Shown piece after piece: positions 8,288 through 17,048 of a stretch of DNA of 64,000 bases. The notes under the pieces are model-generated. The model was not told the DNA's origin. It was given only the letters and a program-made list of their open reading frames with translations, and did not search any database. The stretch comes from DSOI01 sp041394885 (lineage in GTDB: Bacteria; Acidobacteriota; Terriglobia; Bryobacterales; Bryobacteraceae): the NCBI GenBank assembly GCA_041394885.1, contig JAWKHI010000008.1:130410-194409 (forward strand). Direction: 5' to 3'. Position 1 is the stretch's first letter, and every line of letters starts with the position of its first letter. Position numbers and translations under genes: made by a program.

Positions 8288-9955
8288 TCAGACTTCGAGG
8301 ATCACCGGCATGATCAACGGCCGGCGCTGCGTCTGCTTGTTCAGAAACCGCTTGAGGTCCACGCGGACTTTTTCTTGAATCACGCCCCAGTCGCTGCGCT
8401 CTTCCGCCGAAGAGCTCTCGAGCGTCTTTACCACCACGCCCCGCGCTTGCTTCATCAGCTCAGCGCCGCCCTCGGAAATGAAGCCGCGCGTCACGATTTC
8501 CGGCTGGCCCTCCGGACGCCCGGTGTGCTTGTCGATGGCGATGATGGGCAGCACGATTCCGTCTTCCGAGAGATGGCGGCGATCGCGAATCACCAGATCG
8601 TCCACGAATTCGTCGATCGTGCCCGAATCGATGCACACGCGTCCCACCGGCACCCGTTCGCCGCGCCGCGCGCCGAACTCGTCGATCTCGAGCGTCTCGC
8701 CGCTTTCCATCACGAAGCTTTTCTCGAGGCCCGAATGCTTCATGTGCTCGGCGATACCGGCATGCACCGCCAATTGGCGATACTCGCCGTGTACGGGCAT
8801 GAAGAAACGCGGACGCACCAGGCTCAGCATCAGCCGCAGTTCATCGGCCGAGCCGTGTCCGGAGACGTGGACCGGAGGCGCCATCGTTCCGTAGATCATA
8901 TCCGCGCCCCGGCGCGCGAGGTGATTCATCACCCGGTAGATCGCCTTCTCATTGCCCGGAATCATCCGCGCGCTGAACACCACCGTATCGCCCCGTTCGA
9001 GCGACAACTGGCGATGGTTGTCCACCGCCACGCGCGACATCGCCGACATCGGCTCGCCCTGCGTGCCAGAGACGATCACACAAACACGGTCCCGCCGGGT
9101 GGACTGGATGTCCTGCGGACGCAATAGCGTGTCGTCTGGGATCCGCAGTAGGCCGAGGTTGTGGGCAATCTCGGTTACCTCGCCCATGCTCCTCCCGAGC
9201 AGCGCCACCTTGCGCTTGAACTCGTGCGCCACATCGAGAATCTGCTGCACGCGATGAATCGACGAACTGAATGTCGTGAACACCAAACGGTGCTTGGAGC
9301 GATGGAAGATTTCTTCCAGACGCGGCCGTACCGAGCGCTCGCTCGGCGAGGTGCCCGGCCGGTCCGCATTGGTGGAATCCGACAGCAGCAGCAGCACGCC
9401 GCGGCGGCCATACTCGGCGAACGAGTGCAGATCGAACGGCACGTTGTCGATCGGCGTCGGGTCCACTTTGAAATCGCCGGTATGGATTACCACCCCGAGC
9501 GGTGTGGTGATGGCCAGAGCCACCGCCTGCGAGATTGAATGAGTGACGTGGATGAACTCGACCTTGAATGGGCCGATTTCCACCCGCTCGCCCGGCTTCA
9601 CCCGGTTCAGTTTTACATGGTCGAGCATGTCGTGCTCGTCCAGCCGCCGCTCGATCAACCCGATCGTGAAGGGTGTAGCGTAGGCGGGGATGTCGAGCTC
9701 CGACAGCAGAAACGCCGCCGCCCCGATATGGTCTTCGTGGCCGTGGGTGAACACCACGCCGCGGACCTTCTTTTTTCGGTCAGTCAGGTATGTGAAGTCG
9801 GGGACGACGCTGTCGACACCCATCAGTTCGGCGTCGGGAAACATCATCCCAGCGTCGATCACGATGATGTCATCACCGTATTCCAAGGCGAGGCAGTTCA
9901 TGCCAAACTCGCCAAGACCACCAAGCGGGACGACCCGGAGAACAGACTCGGGCAT
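8288..9955 (-). CDS. rnj: ribonuclease J
   Basis: 555 residues, the usual length for RNase J (beta-CASP metallo-beta-lactamase family; 5'-3' exo- and endoribonuclease acting in mRNA decay and rRNA maturation). The start LRVVPLGGLGEFGMNC and the zinc-binding FTHGHEDHIGAAAFLL are characteristic. Further metal/beta-CASP motifs are VIHTGDFKVDPTP, LLSDSTNADRPGTSPSE and VSGHGSADELRLML. The C-terminal domain is present. A divergent short intergenic region (9956-10037) separates it from the TPR gene. Confidence 0.95.
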   Translation of the reverse strand: MPESVLRVVPLGGLGEFGMNCLALEYGDDIIVIDAGMMFPDAELMGVDSVVPDFTYLTDRKKKVRGVVFTHGHEDHIGAAAFLLSELDIPAYATPFTIGLIERRLDEHDMLDHVKLNRVKPGERVEIGPFKVEFIHVTHSISQAVALAITTPLGVVIHTGDFKVDPTPIDNVPFDLHSFAEYGRRGVLLLLSDSTNADRPGTSPSERSVRPRLEEIFHRSKHRLVFTTFSSSIHRVQQILDVAHEFKRKVALLGRSMGEVTEIAHNLGLLRIPDDTLLRPQDIQSTRRDRVCVIVSGTQGEPMSAMSRVAVDNHRQLSLERGDTVVFSARMIPGNEKAIYRVMNHLARRGADMIYGTMAPPVHVSGHGSADELRLMLSLVRPRFFMPVHGEYRQLAVHAGIAEHMKHSGLEKSFVMESGETLEIDEFGARRGERVPVGRVCIDSGTIDEFVDDLVIRDRRHLSEDGIVLPIIAIDKHTGRPEGQPEIVTRGFISEGGAELMKQARGVVVKTLESSSAEERSDWGVIQEKVRVDLKRFLNKQTQRRPLIMPVILEV

Positions 9956-10024
9956 AAGCTCTTAAGGTTAGCATGCCTGGGACCGTTCTCACGCACGGCA
10001 TGGCCATTCCCGGATGGAAGAGCC

Positions 10025-10030
10025 ATACAA
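10025..10030 (+). promoter_or_regulatory. putative -10 element (TACAAT)
   Basis: TACAAT lies 7 bases upstream of the ATG at 10038, which would give a very short 5' leader. The same word occurs at 14600 and 25077, each just ahead of a gene start, suggesting it is the housekeeping -10 box. No convincing -35 is visible. Confidence 0.45.
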
Positions 10031-10037
10031 TGAAGAT

Positions 10038-11321
10038 ATGCGTGCCGCCTCTCTGGCCCCGCTTCGCTTCACTGCGCGCTCGTGCCGCCGGCTTGTCCCG
10101 TTCGCCGTAACGGCATTTTGCCTGGCGATCGGTCTCGCCGCCGCCGCGCCCGACGACCCCATCGCCCTCGGAACCAAGGCCCTCGAGGCGAACGACTTTC
10201 CCGCCGCCGTCACGGAGTTCGAGAAGGCTGTTGCCGCCGACCCCAGAAACTACGCCGCCCAGTTTCACCTCGGCTTGGCGCACAGCCTCGCCGGCAACGC
10301 CGCCGCCGCGGAAACCGCCTACCGCGCCACGCTCGAACTGAAGCCCGATCTCTACGAGGCGCAACTGAATCTCGGCGTCGTGCTGCTCGGGGCCAAGCGG
10401 CCCGCCGAGGCCGCCGCGCTGCTGAAGGCCGCCGCCGGGAAGAAGCCTAAGGAATTCCGCCCTGTCTACTACTACGCCGAAGCTTTGTCGGATTCCGGTG
10501 ACGCCTCCGCGGAGGTGCAATACCGCGCGGCCTTGGAAATCGACCCGAAATCGGTGCCCGCGCGCGCGGGCCTTGGCCGCCTGCTGGCGCGCATCGGAAA
10601 GCGCGCCGAGGCGGAAGCGGAACTGAGGCTGGCCGGTGACCGCGACGGTTTGCTCGAACTCGCTGGCCGTTACGAAGAGGCCAAGGAACCGGAGCCCGCC
10701 ATCGCCATCTATCAGAGCGTCGCCGCCACTCCAGGCGCATCCACCCCAGCCATCCATGAGAGGCTGGGCGGCCTTCTCCTCGAAAGCGGCAAGCCGGCCG
10801 AAGCCATCCCCCACCTGGAAGAGGCCGTCAAGGCGTCCGCCACAAGCGCCAATCGCTACGCGCTCGCCATCGCCTACCTGCGCGATAAACAGTTGGAGAA
10901 AGCGATGCCGGCCATGGAATCGGCTATCCAGGCGGACCCCGCCAATGCGGACCTCCGCCTCGCCTACGCGGGCCTGCTGCGCGACCAGCGCAACTTCACC
11001 GCCGCGGCGCAGCACTACTGGAAGGCGTCGCAACTGGCGCCCGATTCCAAACAGGCATGGACCGGATTAGCCACCATGTTGCTCTCTCTAGAAAACTATC
11101 CCCAGGCCGTAGCCGCATTCGACAAACTCGAATCGCTCGGAGATCCCAGCCCGGGAATCTATTTCCTTCGCGCCCTCGCGCTCGACAAAACCCAGCAATA
11201 CAAGCCCGCGCTCGGCAACTACGAGAAGTTTCTGGCGCTGAGCCAGGACAAGAATCCGGATGAAGAGTTCAAGGCGCGGCAACGAATCAAGGTGATCCGA
11301 AAGGAGTTGAGCAAACGATGA
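10038..11321 (+). CDS. exported tetratricopeptide-repeat protein
   Basis: 427 residues from ATG 10038, preferred over the in-frame ATG at 10014 because that one precedes the likely -10 box. A signal peptide (AVTAFCLAIGLAAAAP) is followed by about ten TPR units, e.g. ALGTKALEANDFPAAVTEFEKA, AQFHLGLAHSLAGNAAAA and ALDKTQQYKPALGNYEKFLA. TPR arrays mediate protein-protein contacts; the protein is probably periplasmic or outer-membrane associated. Its stop overlaps the next start (ATGA at 11318-11321), beginning a three-gene run of exported proteins. Confidence 0.85.
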   Translation: MRAASLAPLRFTARSCRRLVPFAVTAFCLAIGLAAAAPDDPIALGTKALEANDFPAAVTEFEKAVAADPRNYAAQFHLGLAHSLAGNAAAAETAYRATLELKPDLYEAQLNLGVVLLGAKRPAEAAALLKAAAGKKPKEFRPVYYYAEALSDSGDASAEVQYRAALEIDPKSVPARAGLGRLLARIGKRAEAEAELRLAGDRDGLLELAGRYEEAKEPEPAIAIYQSVAATPGASTPAIHERLGGLLLESGKPAEAIPHLEEAVKASATSANRYALAIAYLRDKQLEKAMPAMESAIQADPANADLRLAYAGLLRDQRNFTAAAQHYWKASQLAPDSKQAWTGLATMLLSLENYPQAVAAFDKLESLGDPSPGIYFLRALALDKTQQYKPALGNYEKFLALSQDKNPDEEFKARQRIKVIRKELSKR

Positions 11322-11761
11322 AGGCTTCGACAGTAGCGGTTTTGGGCGGCTTGATCGGTGCGGCGATGGCGGTGGCGAGTCCCGATTTGGAAGCGGTGCG
11401 CGCCGAGCCTAACCTCGAGAAGCGATCCGAACTGGCCCTGAACAACGCTGGCGCGGCCCTCGACGCAGCCCGAAAAGCCTACGCCGAAGGAGATCGCCCG
11501 GCGCTGAAGGCCGCCTTTGAAGAAGCGATCGCCTCGCTCGACCTCTGCCAGGATTCGCTCGACGAATCCGGCCGCAACGCGCGGAAAAAACCGAAATATT
11601 TCAAGAAGGCCGAGATCGGCGCTCGCAAATACCTCCGCCGCCTCGATAGCTTCCGCCTGGAGATGTCGGTGGATGACCGGCCCGCTATTCAGCCCGTTGT
11701 GGAACGGGCGCACAAACTGCAGGAAGATATTTTGCACGCCATCATGGGCAAAAAGAAGTGA
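11318..11761 (+). CDS. small exported hypothetical protein
   Basis: 147 residues; ATG overlaps the TPR stop. A short hydrophobic leader (VAVLGGLIGAAMAVA) is followed by a helical, charged sequence rich in Ala, Glu and Lys, ending in a Lys tail. No family recognised. Its overlap with the TPR gene and the 10-base gap to the next gene suggest one operon. Confidence 0.7.
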   Translation: MKASTVAVLGGLIGAAMAVASPDLEAVRAEPNLEKRSELALNNAGAALDAARKAYAEGDRPALKAAFEEAIASLDLCQDSLDESGRNARKKPKYFKKAEIGARKYLRRLDSFRLEMSVDDRPAIQPVVERAHKLQEDILHAIMGKKK

Positions 11762-11771
11762 AGGTGACACC

Positions 11772-12473
11772 ATGACTCCGCAACCAGCCAGATGGAAAGC
11801 CGCGCCCGCCGCGGCCATGATCCTGGCCGCCACCACGCTCGCGTTGGCGCCCTACGCAAACGTTCCCCTCCGCGCCCAGACAGGCAGGGACTTTCTCACC
11901 GCTGACGAAGTGGACCAGATTCGCCTCACGGCGCTTGACCCCAATGCCCGGCTGAAGACCTACGCCACCTTCGCCCGCCTCCGCGTCGACATGGTCGCCT
12001 CGCTCGCCAAGAGTAACAAGCCGGGTCAATCTGGCATCATTCACCAGACGCTCGAGGACTACACCAAGATCATCGAGGCCATCGACGTCGTGGCGGACGA
12101 CGCACTGAAACGCGGCACCGAGATCGCGGAAGGCATGCAGGCCGTCGCCGATGCCGAGAAGGAAATGTTGAGCGCGCTGCAGAGCTTCGAGGAATCCAGC
12201 CCGAAAGACCTCACCCGGTACCGCTTCGCGCTCACCACCGCGATCGAGACCACCGAGGACAGCCTCGAACTTTCCCAGCAGGATCTGGCTGCGCGCAAGG
12301 CCGACGTCACCGGACGCGAGGCCGCTGACAAGAAAGCGCGCGAGGCCATGATGACGCCCGACGAGGTGAAGCTGCGGCGGACCGCGGAAAAGAAACAGGA
12401 GGAGACCGAGACCAAGCAAAAGCGCAAGGCGCCCACCCTCCGGCGCAAGGGCGAAACCGCGAAGCAGCCCTAG
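11772..12473 (+). CDS. exported alpha-helical hypothetical protein
   Basis: 233 residues from ATG 11772 (AAGGTGA just upstream). The signal peptide (AAAMILAATTLALAPYA) ends near PLRAQ, followed by a long charged helical region probably forming coiled coils. The C-terminus is strongly basic (KRKAPTLRRKGETAKQP). No domain recognised. Third gene of the run that starts with the TPR protein. Confidence 0.7.
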   Translation: MTPQPARWKAAPAAAMILAATTLALAPYANVPLRAQTGRDFLTADEVDQIRLTALDPNARLKTYATFARLRVDMVASLAKSNKPGQSGIIHQTLEDYTKIIEAIDVVADDALKRGTEIAEGMQAVADAEKEMLSALQSFEESSPKDLTRYRFALTTAIETTEDSLELSQQDLAARKADVTGREAADKKAREAMMTPDEVKLRRTAEKKQEETETKQKRKAPTLRRKGETAKQP

Positions 12474-12476
12474 AAT
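12471..12476 (+). promoter_or_regulatory. putative -10 element (TAGAAT) overlapping the upstream stop codon
   Basis: TAGAAT begins with the TAG stop of the previous gene and lies 6 bases before the ATG at 12483. It could give the metallophosphatase gene its own near-leaderless transcript. No clear -35. Confidence 0.3.
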
Positions 12477-12482
12477 TGAACT

Positions 12483-13382
12483 ATGACCCGTCGAACTTGG
12501 TTGGCGGCCGCAGCGGCCATGGCGTGGCGTCCCCGCGGGCTTCCCGGCCAGGACAGCCGTGACCTCGGCGTCGTTTACTCCGGGAATCCGGTCCGCGTAG
12601 TCGCCTTCGGCGATTTCGGCTACGATGGCTCCGGCTCCGGACTCAATGCCGTCTCGAACGCCGTTCAAGCGCGCCACCGGGACAAGCCTTACCAGTTCGG
12701 GCTCACCCTCGGTGACAACTTCTATCCGCGCGGAGTCTCGAGCACCAGGGACCGCAAGTGGAGCGAAGTATGGGAAGCCGGCTACGGCCCACTCCGCATC
12801 CCCTTCTACGCCACTCTCGGCAATCATGACTACATGGGCAACGAACAAGCCCAAGTCGATTACACGAAACAAAGCCCATCCTGGCGGATGCCCTACCGTT
12901 ACTACACTTTCGGAGCCGGACCGGTTCGTTTCTTCGCCTTGGACACCGACGAAGGAACCGCCAAGCACTGGTTCTTCCAATCAGCATGGTCGTCCGGGCA
13001 AGCCGAGTGGCTCGATCGGGAACTCGCCAAATACCAGGACGCTCGCTGGAAGGTCGTCTACGGGCATCATCCGATCTTCTCCGATGGCCATCACGGAGAC
13101 GAGAAGCGTCTCCGCAAGAAACTGCTGCCGATCCTCGAAAAGCACCGCATCGACCTGTACGTCTCTGGTCATGAGCATGATCTGCAACATCACGCCCATA
13201 ACGGCATCGACTTTGTAATCGCCGGCGGAGGAGGTAAGGATACGCGCTCGGTGACCGCCAAACGGGCCAAGTACGCCGAAGGCCGGCACGGCTTTCTCGA
13301 ACTCGAGATCACCGCCTCGAAACTCGCCGCGCGCCTGCTCGGTCTACAGGGAGAGATTCTGTACGAGATCGCCCGGCCTTAG
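12483..13382 (+). CDS. exported metallophosphoesterase (purple acid phosphatase-like)
   Basis: 299 residues. The N-terminus TRRTWLAAAAAMAW resembles a Tat or Sec signal. All calcineurin-type metal motifs are present in order: VAFGDFGYDG, LGDNFYPRG, TLGNHDYMG, VYGHHPIFSDG and VSGHEHDLQ. Length and motif spacing match the small single-domain purple (tartrate-resistant) acid phosphatases. It would hydrolyse phosphomonoesters outside the cytoplasm; the substrate is unknown. Confidence 0.88.
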   Translation: MTRRTWLAAAAAMAWRPRGLPGQDSRDLGVVYSGNPVRVVAFGDFGYDGSGSGLNAVSNAVQARHRDKPYQFGLTLGDNFYPRGVSSTRDRKWSEVWEAGYGPLRIPFYATLGNHDYMGNEQAQVDYTKQSPSWRMPYRYYTFGAGPVRFFALDTDEGTAKHWFFQSAWSSGQAEWLDRELAKYQDARWKVVYGHHPIFSDGHHGDEKRLRKKLLPILEKHRIDLYVSGHEHDLQHHAHNGIDFVIAGGGGKDTRSVTAKRAKYAEGRHGFLELEITASKLAARLLGLQGEILYEIARP

Positions 13383-13499
13383 TTCGGCAGCCCGTCGCAA
13401 GAGCCGCACTGCAAGCGCGCAAACGAGTTTTTCACTGGTTGGGGTGTTGGCGCGAGCATGGGCCTGACGTGCGCCACTCGGCTGAGGGTGAATTCTACG

Positions 13500-13847
13500 C
13501 TACCGCGTCTTGTCGTCCCGCACGAACTCATACCGCTCGAGTGTGGCGGCTACATTGAACGGCCGATCCTGCGCCTGCGCCGTGCGTCCTTCGCGGGACT
13601 CGGCGCGGATGATCGTTCCCACGCAATGCAGGCGCGTTCCCTTCGGATCACGCCCGGTGGGCAGCGTCAAAAAGTACTCGATCGGCTCACCAACCGAAAG
13701 CTGCGATTCAGAGCTGAACAGGACTCCGCCCGAGCTGACATTGCGCGTCTCGGTCGTCTTGCCTAACCGCGAAGAGCCGGAGCGAACCAGTTCGATGGGC
13801 AATCGCAATTCAAACCGCTGGTTCCGGCGCTGATCTGTTTGCAACAT
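13500..13847 (-). CDS. PilZ-domain protein
   Basis: About 115 residues from the ATG at 13847 (MLQTDQRRNQRFELRL); the frame is open further upstream but without resemblance to the family. The PilZ c-di-GMP motifs are visible: RRNQRFELRLP (RxxxR) and, about 30 residues later, TRNVSSGGVLF ([D/N]xSxxG). It is a single-domain PilZ protein, probably a cytoplasmic c-di-GMP receptor. It lies alone, convergent with the metallophosphatase gene. Confidence 0.8.
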   Translation of the reverse strand: MLQTDQRRNQRFELRLPIELVRSGSSRLGKTTETRNVSSGGVLFSSESQLSVGEPIEYFLTLPTGRDPKGTRLHCVGTIIRAESREGRTAQAQDRPFNVAATLERYEFVRDDKTR

Positions 13848-13882
13848 TACAACATTAACTCTAAGGCCTTCAGCTAATAAGG

Positions 13883-14123
13883 TCAATAGCGGGAGGTGCT
13901 GAAGTTGCGCCCCAAGTTCTGGTACCGCAAGACCTCGTAACCCCAAGAGAGGGTGGCTCTTTCACCGGATTTCCTCCACTCTTTCGAGGGTATAGAGGGT
14001 AGCGCCAGTGGGGGTACCCACGCGGGTGGCTTGCACACGCAGAAGGAGCCACTGTTCCCGCCGGTCAGACCATACCCGCGATAGCCGATCAATCGTTTCC
14101 GGTTCGTCGTTGAAGTCACTCAT
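13883..14123 (-). pseudogene. small hypothetical gene, possibly frameshifted
   Basis: An ATG at 14123 opens a 53-residue frame (MSDFNDEPETIDRLSRVW...) that stops at 13962. If one T near 13960 were absent, translation would continue through ERATLSWGYEVLRYQNLG to 13883, giving about 80 residues. The two halves read as one continuous soluble protein, so this may be a decayed gene or a sequencing slip. No family recognised. Nothing else is evident in 13848-14264. Confidence 0.3.
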
Positions 14124-14264
14124 GGCTCCGAGTTTCCGTGAACGGACCACCCCGCAAGCAAAATCGATTCCCCGAATCGTTTGAAATCACGGCTCATATT
14201 TTTTTTGACGTGCAGGAAATCGTCCTCCCTCCCCAAGCGACGCTATGATGGAAGAGGTTGGTCT

Positions 14265-14501
14265 GTGATCCGCAAGGGACTTAGAATCGCTGGTGGCGCG
14301 GCGCTGGTCTTGATCGGCGTGGCCGGCCTTCTATTGCCGGTGATGCCAGGATGGGTATTCTTGATTCCTGGTCTCGTCATCCTCTCCGAGTACTTCCCGC
14401 CCATCAAACGCCTCCTCAATTGGGCCAAGGCCAAAGCCACGGGAAAATCGGGCGCCACGGGCGGCGTCGGAAGCGTCAACGATACCCCAGGGAATGGGTA
14501 G
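14265..14501 (+). CDS. PGPGW-type small transmembrane protein
   Basis: 78 residues from GTG 14265, chosen because GAAGAGG sits 7 bases upstream. Two hydrophobic segments flank LPVMPGWVFLIPGLVILSEYFPPIKRLL, which matches the PGPGW family of small inner-membrane proteins (here PVMPGW replaces PGPGW). Function of the family is unknown. Confidence 0.72.
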   Translation: MIRKGLRIAGGAALVLIGVAGLLLPVMPGWVFLIPGLVILSEYFPPIKRLLNWAKAKATGKSGATGGVGSVNDTPGNG

Positions 14502-14577
14502 CCCGCGGCTCGCGATCCTACATATAGCCTCGCTCGTTTGCTCCTCTACATTTGGAAAGTCATTTGGATGGTTAGGC

Positions 14578-14605
14578 TTGACTCGTGGGCTCGATTCAGT
14601 ACAAT
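14578..14605 (+). promoter_or_regulatory. sigma-70-like promoter of the MerR-family gene
   Basis: TTGACT at 14578-14583, a 16-base spacer, then TACAAT at 14600-14605. It lies 38 bases upstream of the ATG at 14644. This is the best-matching housekeeping promoter I see in the window. Confidence 0.65.
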
Positions 14606-14643
14606 TGGTGTTCGAGGGTTGCCGGAAACGCACCGGGTCAATT

Positions 14644-15174
14644 ATGTTCAAAACAAAAAGAAGGCGTCCTGAACCTGCCACGCCTGAGCCATTCACGACG
14701 GACGCGTCGTGGTCGTCCACCGAAGTAGCCAAGCTCGGTGGGGTGAGTCTCCGCCAGCTCCAGTGGTGGGACGAGCAGAAAGTCGTCTCCCCACGCCACG
14801 AAGGCCATCGCCGCGTCTATTCGGCCGCCGAAGTGGTGGAGATCGCCGTAATCGCGGAGCTACGCCGCAAGGGATTTTCCCTCCAAAAGATCCGCCGCGT
14901 GGTCCGGTACCTTCAACGCGAAATGGGCAAACGCCTGGCCGAAGTCCTTTCGGGCGAATCGGAGATGCATCTGCTCACCGACGGGAAGGCGATCATGCTC
15001 GAGGACAGCGAACACCGCGTGGTGGACGTGCTCAAGAACGCTCGCCAAGCCATGTTCCTGGTGTGCGTGAGTGACCAGGCACGGCGGATCACACAACTCC
15101 AGCGCAAGCCTGTCCGGCGTGAGACGGCCGCGCCCACCACTGCCACCCGGCGCCTGAAGGCATCCGGCCAATAG
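14644..15174 (+). CDS. MerR-family transcriptional regulator
   Basis: 176 residues from ATG 14644. After a basic leader, residues ~20-90 form a MerR winged helix-turn-helix: WSSTEVAKLGGVSLRQLQWWDEQ, GHRRVYSAAEVVEIAVIAELR, KGFSLQKIRRVVRYLQ. The C-terminal effector part is short and lacks conserved metal-binding cysteines, so it is not a classical metal sensor. The ligand is unknown. It has its own promoter. Confidence 0.85.
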   Translation: MFKTKRRRPEPATPEPFTTDASWSSTEVAKLGGVSLRQLQWWDEQKVVSPRHEGHRRVYSAAEVVEIAVIAELRRKGFSLQKIRRVVRYLQREMGKRLAEVLSGESEMHLLTDGKAIMLEDSEHRVVDVLKNARQAMFLVCVSDQARRITQLQRKPVRRETAAPTTATRRLKASGQ

Positions 15175-15198
15175 ATCCGGTTCGCCGCCACATTGTCT

Positions 15199-15234
15199 GC
15201 CTGGCCGGACAAGGTGTCCGCCCCTCGACCAGGC
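15199..15234 (+). other. nested inverted repeats between MerR and subtilase genes
   Basis: Outer arms GCCTGG (15199-15204) and CCAGGC (15229-15234) enclose an inner perfect hairpin CGGACA-AGG-TGTCCG (15206-15220). No T-run follows, so it is not a clear terminator. It could be a structured 5' element of the subtilase or an operator. Confidence 0.4.
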
Positions 15235-15300
15235 GCCGGCAGCTAATTCCCTCATTCCAGACCTCGACCGGAACGGTTTTTCGCGTGCCTATTAACGGGC

Positions 15301-17031
15301 GTGTACTGGAAACATCACTTCACAGCCATCGCCGCCCTGCTCGCGGTCAGCACGGCCTGGGCGGATCCCAAGAAACTCTCGGAAGATCTGGATAAGGCCG
15401 ACAACAAGGCGCAGGTGGACGTAATCGTCCGCTATAAGAATGCGCCCGGCTCGGCCCAAGCCGCCAAGGCGCAAGGCGAAGGCGCCCAACAGCGCCGGGT
15501 CCTTTCCAGGATCAAGGCGGCCAGCTATTCAATGACCGCCGCCGCCGCCAAGCGCCTCGCCAAAGACGCCGACGTCGCCTACGTCGCCATCGATCGTCCC
15601 GTCCGTGCCAGCGCCATCGATTTCGGCAAGAAATCCACCGCCGCCTCAATCGCCCACTCCCAGGGCTGGACCGGAACCGCCATCGGCGTCGCCGTCATCG
15701 ATAGCGGCGTGTCGGCGCACGCGGACCTGGGAACGCGAGTCGTCTATTCGGAGAGCTTCGTCGGGGGAGCAGCCACCGACGGTTATGGACACGGTACCCA
15801 TGTTGCCGGAATCGTCGCCGGCAACGGCGCCAAGTCCACTGGCGGCAACTACAACGAGACCATCGTCGGCGTCGGTCCCACCGTCAACATCATCAATCTC
15901 AAAGTGCTCGACAACACCGGCGCCGGCAGTGACAGCAGCGTCATCGCCGCCATCGAACGGGCGATCGAACTGAAGAACAACTACAATATCCGCATCCTCA
16001 ACCTGTCACTGGGGCGGCCGGTCTTCGAAAGCTTCAAGGACGACCCACTCTGCCAGGCGGTTGAGGAAGCGTGGCACGCTGGCATCGTCGTCGTCACCGC
16101 CGCCGGCAACCAGGGAGGCAACTACTCCTTCGGCACCCAAGGCTACGGGATGATCGCGTCTCCCGGCAATGACCCGTTCGTCATCACCGTCGGCGCAATC
16201 AAGTCCGAAGGCACCGCCACCAAGGCCGATGACCTGATGGCGGTCTACAGCTCCAAGGGCCCCACCGCCATCGACCACATCGTGAAGCCCGACATCATGG
16301 CTCCGGGCAACCGCATGGTGGCCCCGCGCGCGCCGAACAACTACCTGGCCAACAACTACCCTTCGTCCCTCATTCCGGTAACCTCATACGCGAAATCCGG
16401 TTTTGGCAACTCCAACGACTATTTCCAACTGAGCGGCACCAGCATGGCCACCCCGGCCGTCTCAGCCGCCGTCGCCCTCATGCTCCAGAAGCAGCCCTCG
16501 CTCACCCCCGATCAAGTGAAGGCCCGCCTGATGCGCACCGCCTGGAAAGGCCTGCCCGCGAGCGTCTCCTGGACCGATCCGGCCACCTGCTTCACCTACA
16601 CCGTCACCAAAGACCTCTTCAGCACCGGCTCCGGCGTCCTCGACGTCGACGCCGCTCTCGCCGACACCTACCTCGCCACCGGCGCCGCGCTCTCGCCGCG
16701 CGTCTATGTCGACAGCCAAGGCCAGGTCCGCCTGGACTGGAATAGCGTCTCCGGCTACAACGTCGTCTGGGGCACCAATGTGGTCTGGGGCACCAACGTC
16801 GTCTGGGGAACTAACGTGGTTTGGGGCACCAACGTCGTGTGGGGCACCAACGTGGTTTGGGGCACTTCGATGCTTTCGGGCTACAACGTCGTCTGGGGTA
16901 CTTCTTCTCCTTGGGCCACCTCGAACGGCCCCTCCGCCAACAACGTCGGTGGTCTATCCGTTCTAGCCGGGGGCGAAACCACAGACGCCTCGCTCATGGT
17001 CTGCTTCGGCGGCGGGCTCCCGACCATGTAA
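15301..17031 (+). CDS. secreted S8 family serine protease (subtilase) with C-terminal NVVWGT repeats
   Basis: 576 residues from GTG 15301. Signal peptide (AIAALLAVSTAWA), an I9-type propeptide (QVDVIVRYKNAPGSAQ...), then the catalytic domain: Asp134 in AVIDSGVSAH, His164 in GHGTHVAG and Ser381 in LSGTSMATPAVSA. The C-terminal ~100 residues are unusual: six tandem NVVWGT hexapeptides plus a seventh after a short break. Similar (N/V)xWGT tails occur in acidobacterial subtilases. The repeat is probably a secretion/surface or self-assembly element (inference). It converges on the VWFA-related gene. Confidence 0.93.
   Translation: MYWKHHFTAIAALLAVSTAWADPKKLSEDLDKADNKAQVDVIVRYKNAPGSAQAAKAQGEGAQQRRVLSRIKAASYSMTAAAAKRLAKDADVAYVAIDRPVRASAIDFGKKSTAASIAHSQGWTGTAIGVAVIDSGVSAHADLGTRVVYSESFVGGAATDGYGHGTHVAGIVAGNGAKSTGGNYNETIVGVGPTVNIINLKVLDNTGAGSDSSVIAAIERAIELKNNYNIRILNLSLGRPVFESFKDDPLCQAVEEAWHAGIVVVTAAGNQGGNYSFGTQGYGMIASPGNDPFVITVGAIKSEGTATKADDLMAVYSSKGPTAIDHIVKPDIMAPGNRMVAPRAPNNYLANNYPSSLIPVTSYAKSGFGNSNDYFQLSGTSMATPAVSAAVALMLQKQPSLTPDQVKARLMRTAWKGLPASVSWTDPATCFTYTVTKDLFSTGSGVLDVDAALADTYLATGAALSPRVYVDSQGQVRLDWNSVSGYNVVWGTNVVWGTNVVWGTNVVWGTNVVWGTNVVWGTSMLSGYNVVWGTSSPWATSNGPSANNVGGLSVLAGGETTDASLMVCFGGGLPTM
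16759..16866 (+). repeat. 18-bp tandem repeat (six units) encoding NVVWGT
   Basis: Six head-to-tail 18-base units, each coding NVVWGT; units differ only at synonymous positions (AAC/AAT, GTC/GTG, ACC/ACT), so the protein repeat is conserved while the DNA drifts. A seventh NVVWGT follows after SMLSGY. Confidence 0.9.
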
Positions 17032-17048
17032 ACACCGGCACCGGCAAC

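Noticed and set aside
15199..15234. Stem-loop considered as a rho-independent terminator of the MerR gene
   Set aside because: No T-run follows on either strand within reach of the stem.
16759..16866. Short tandem repeats considered as a CRISPR-like array
   Set aside because: 18-bp units are contiguous without spacers and lie in frame inside a protease gene.
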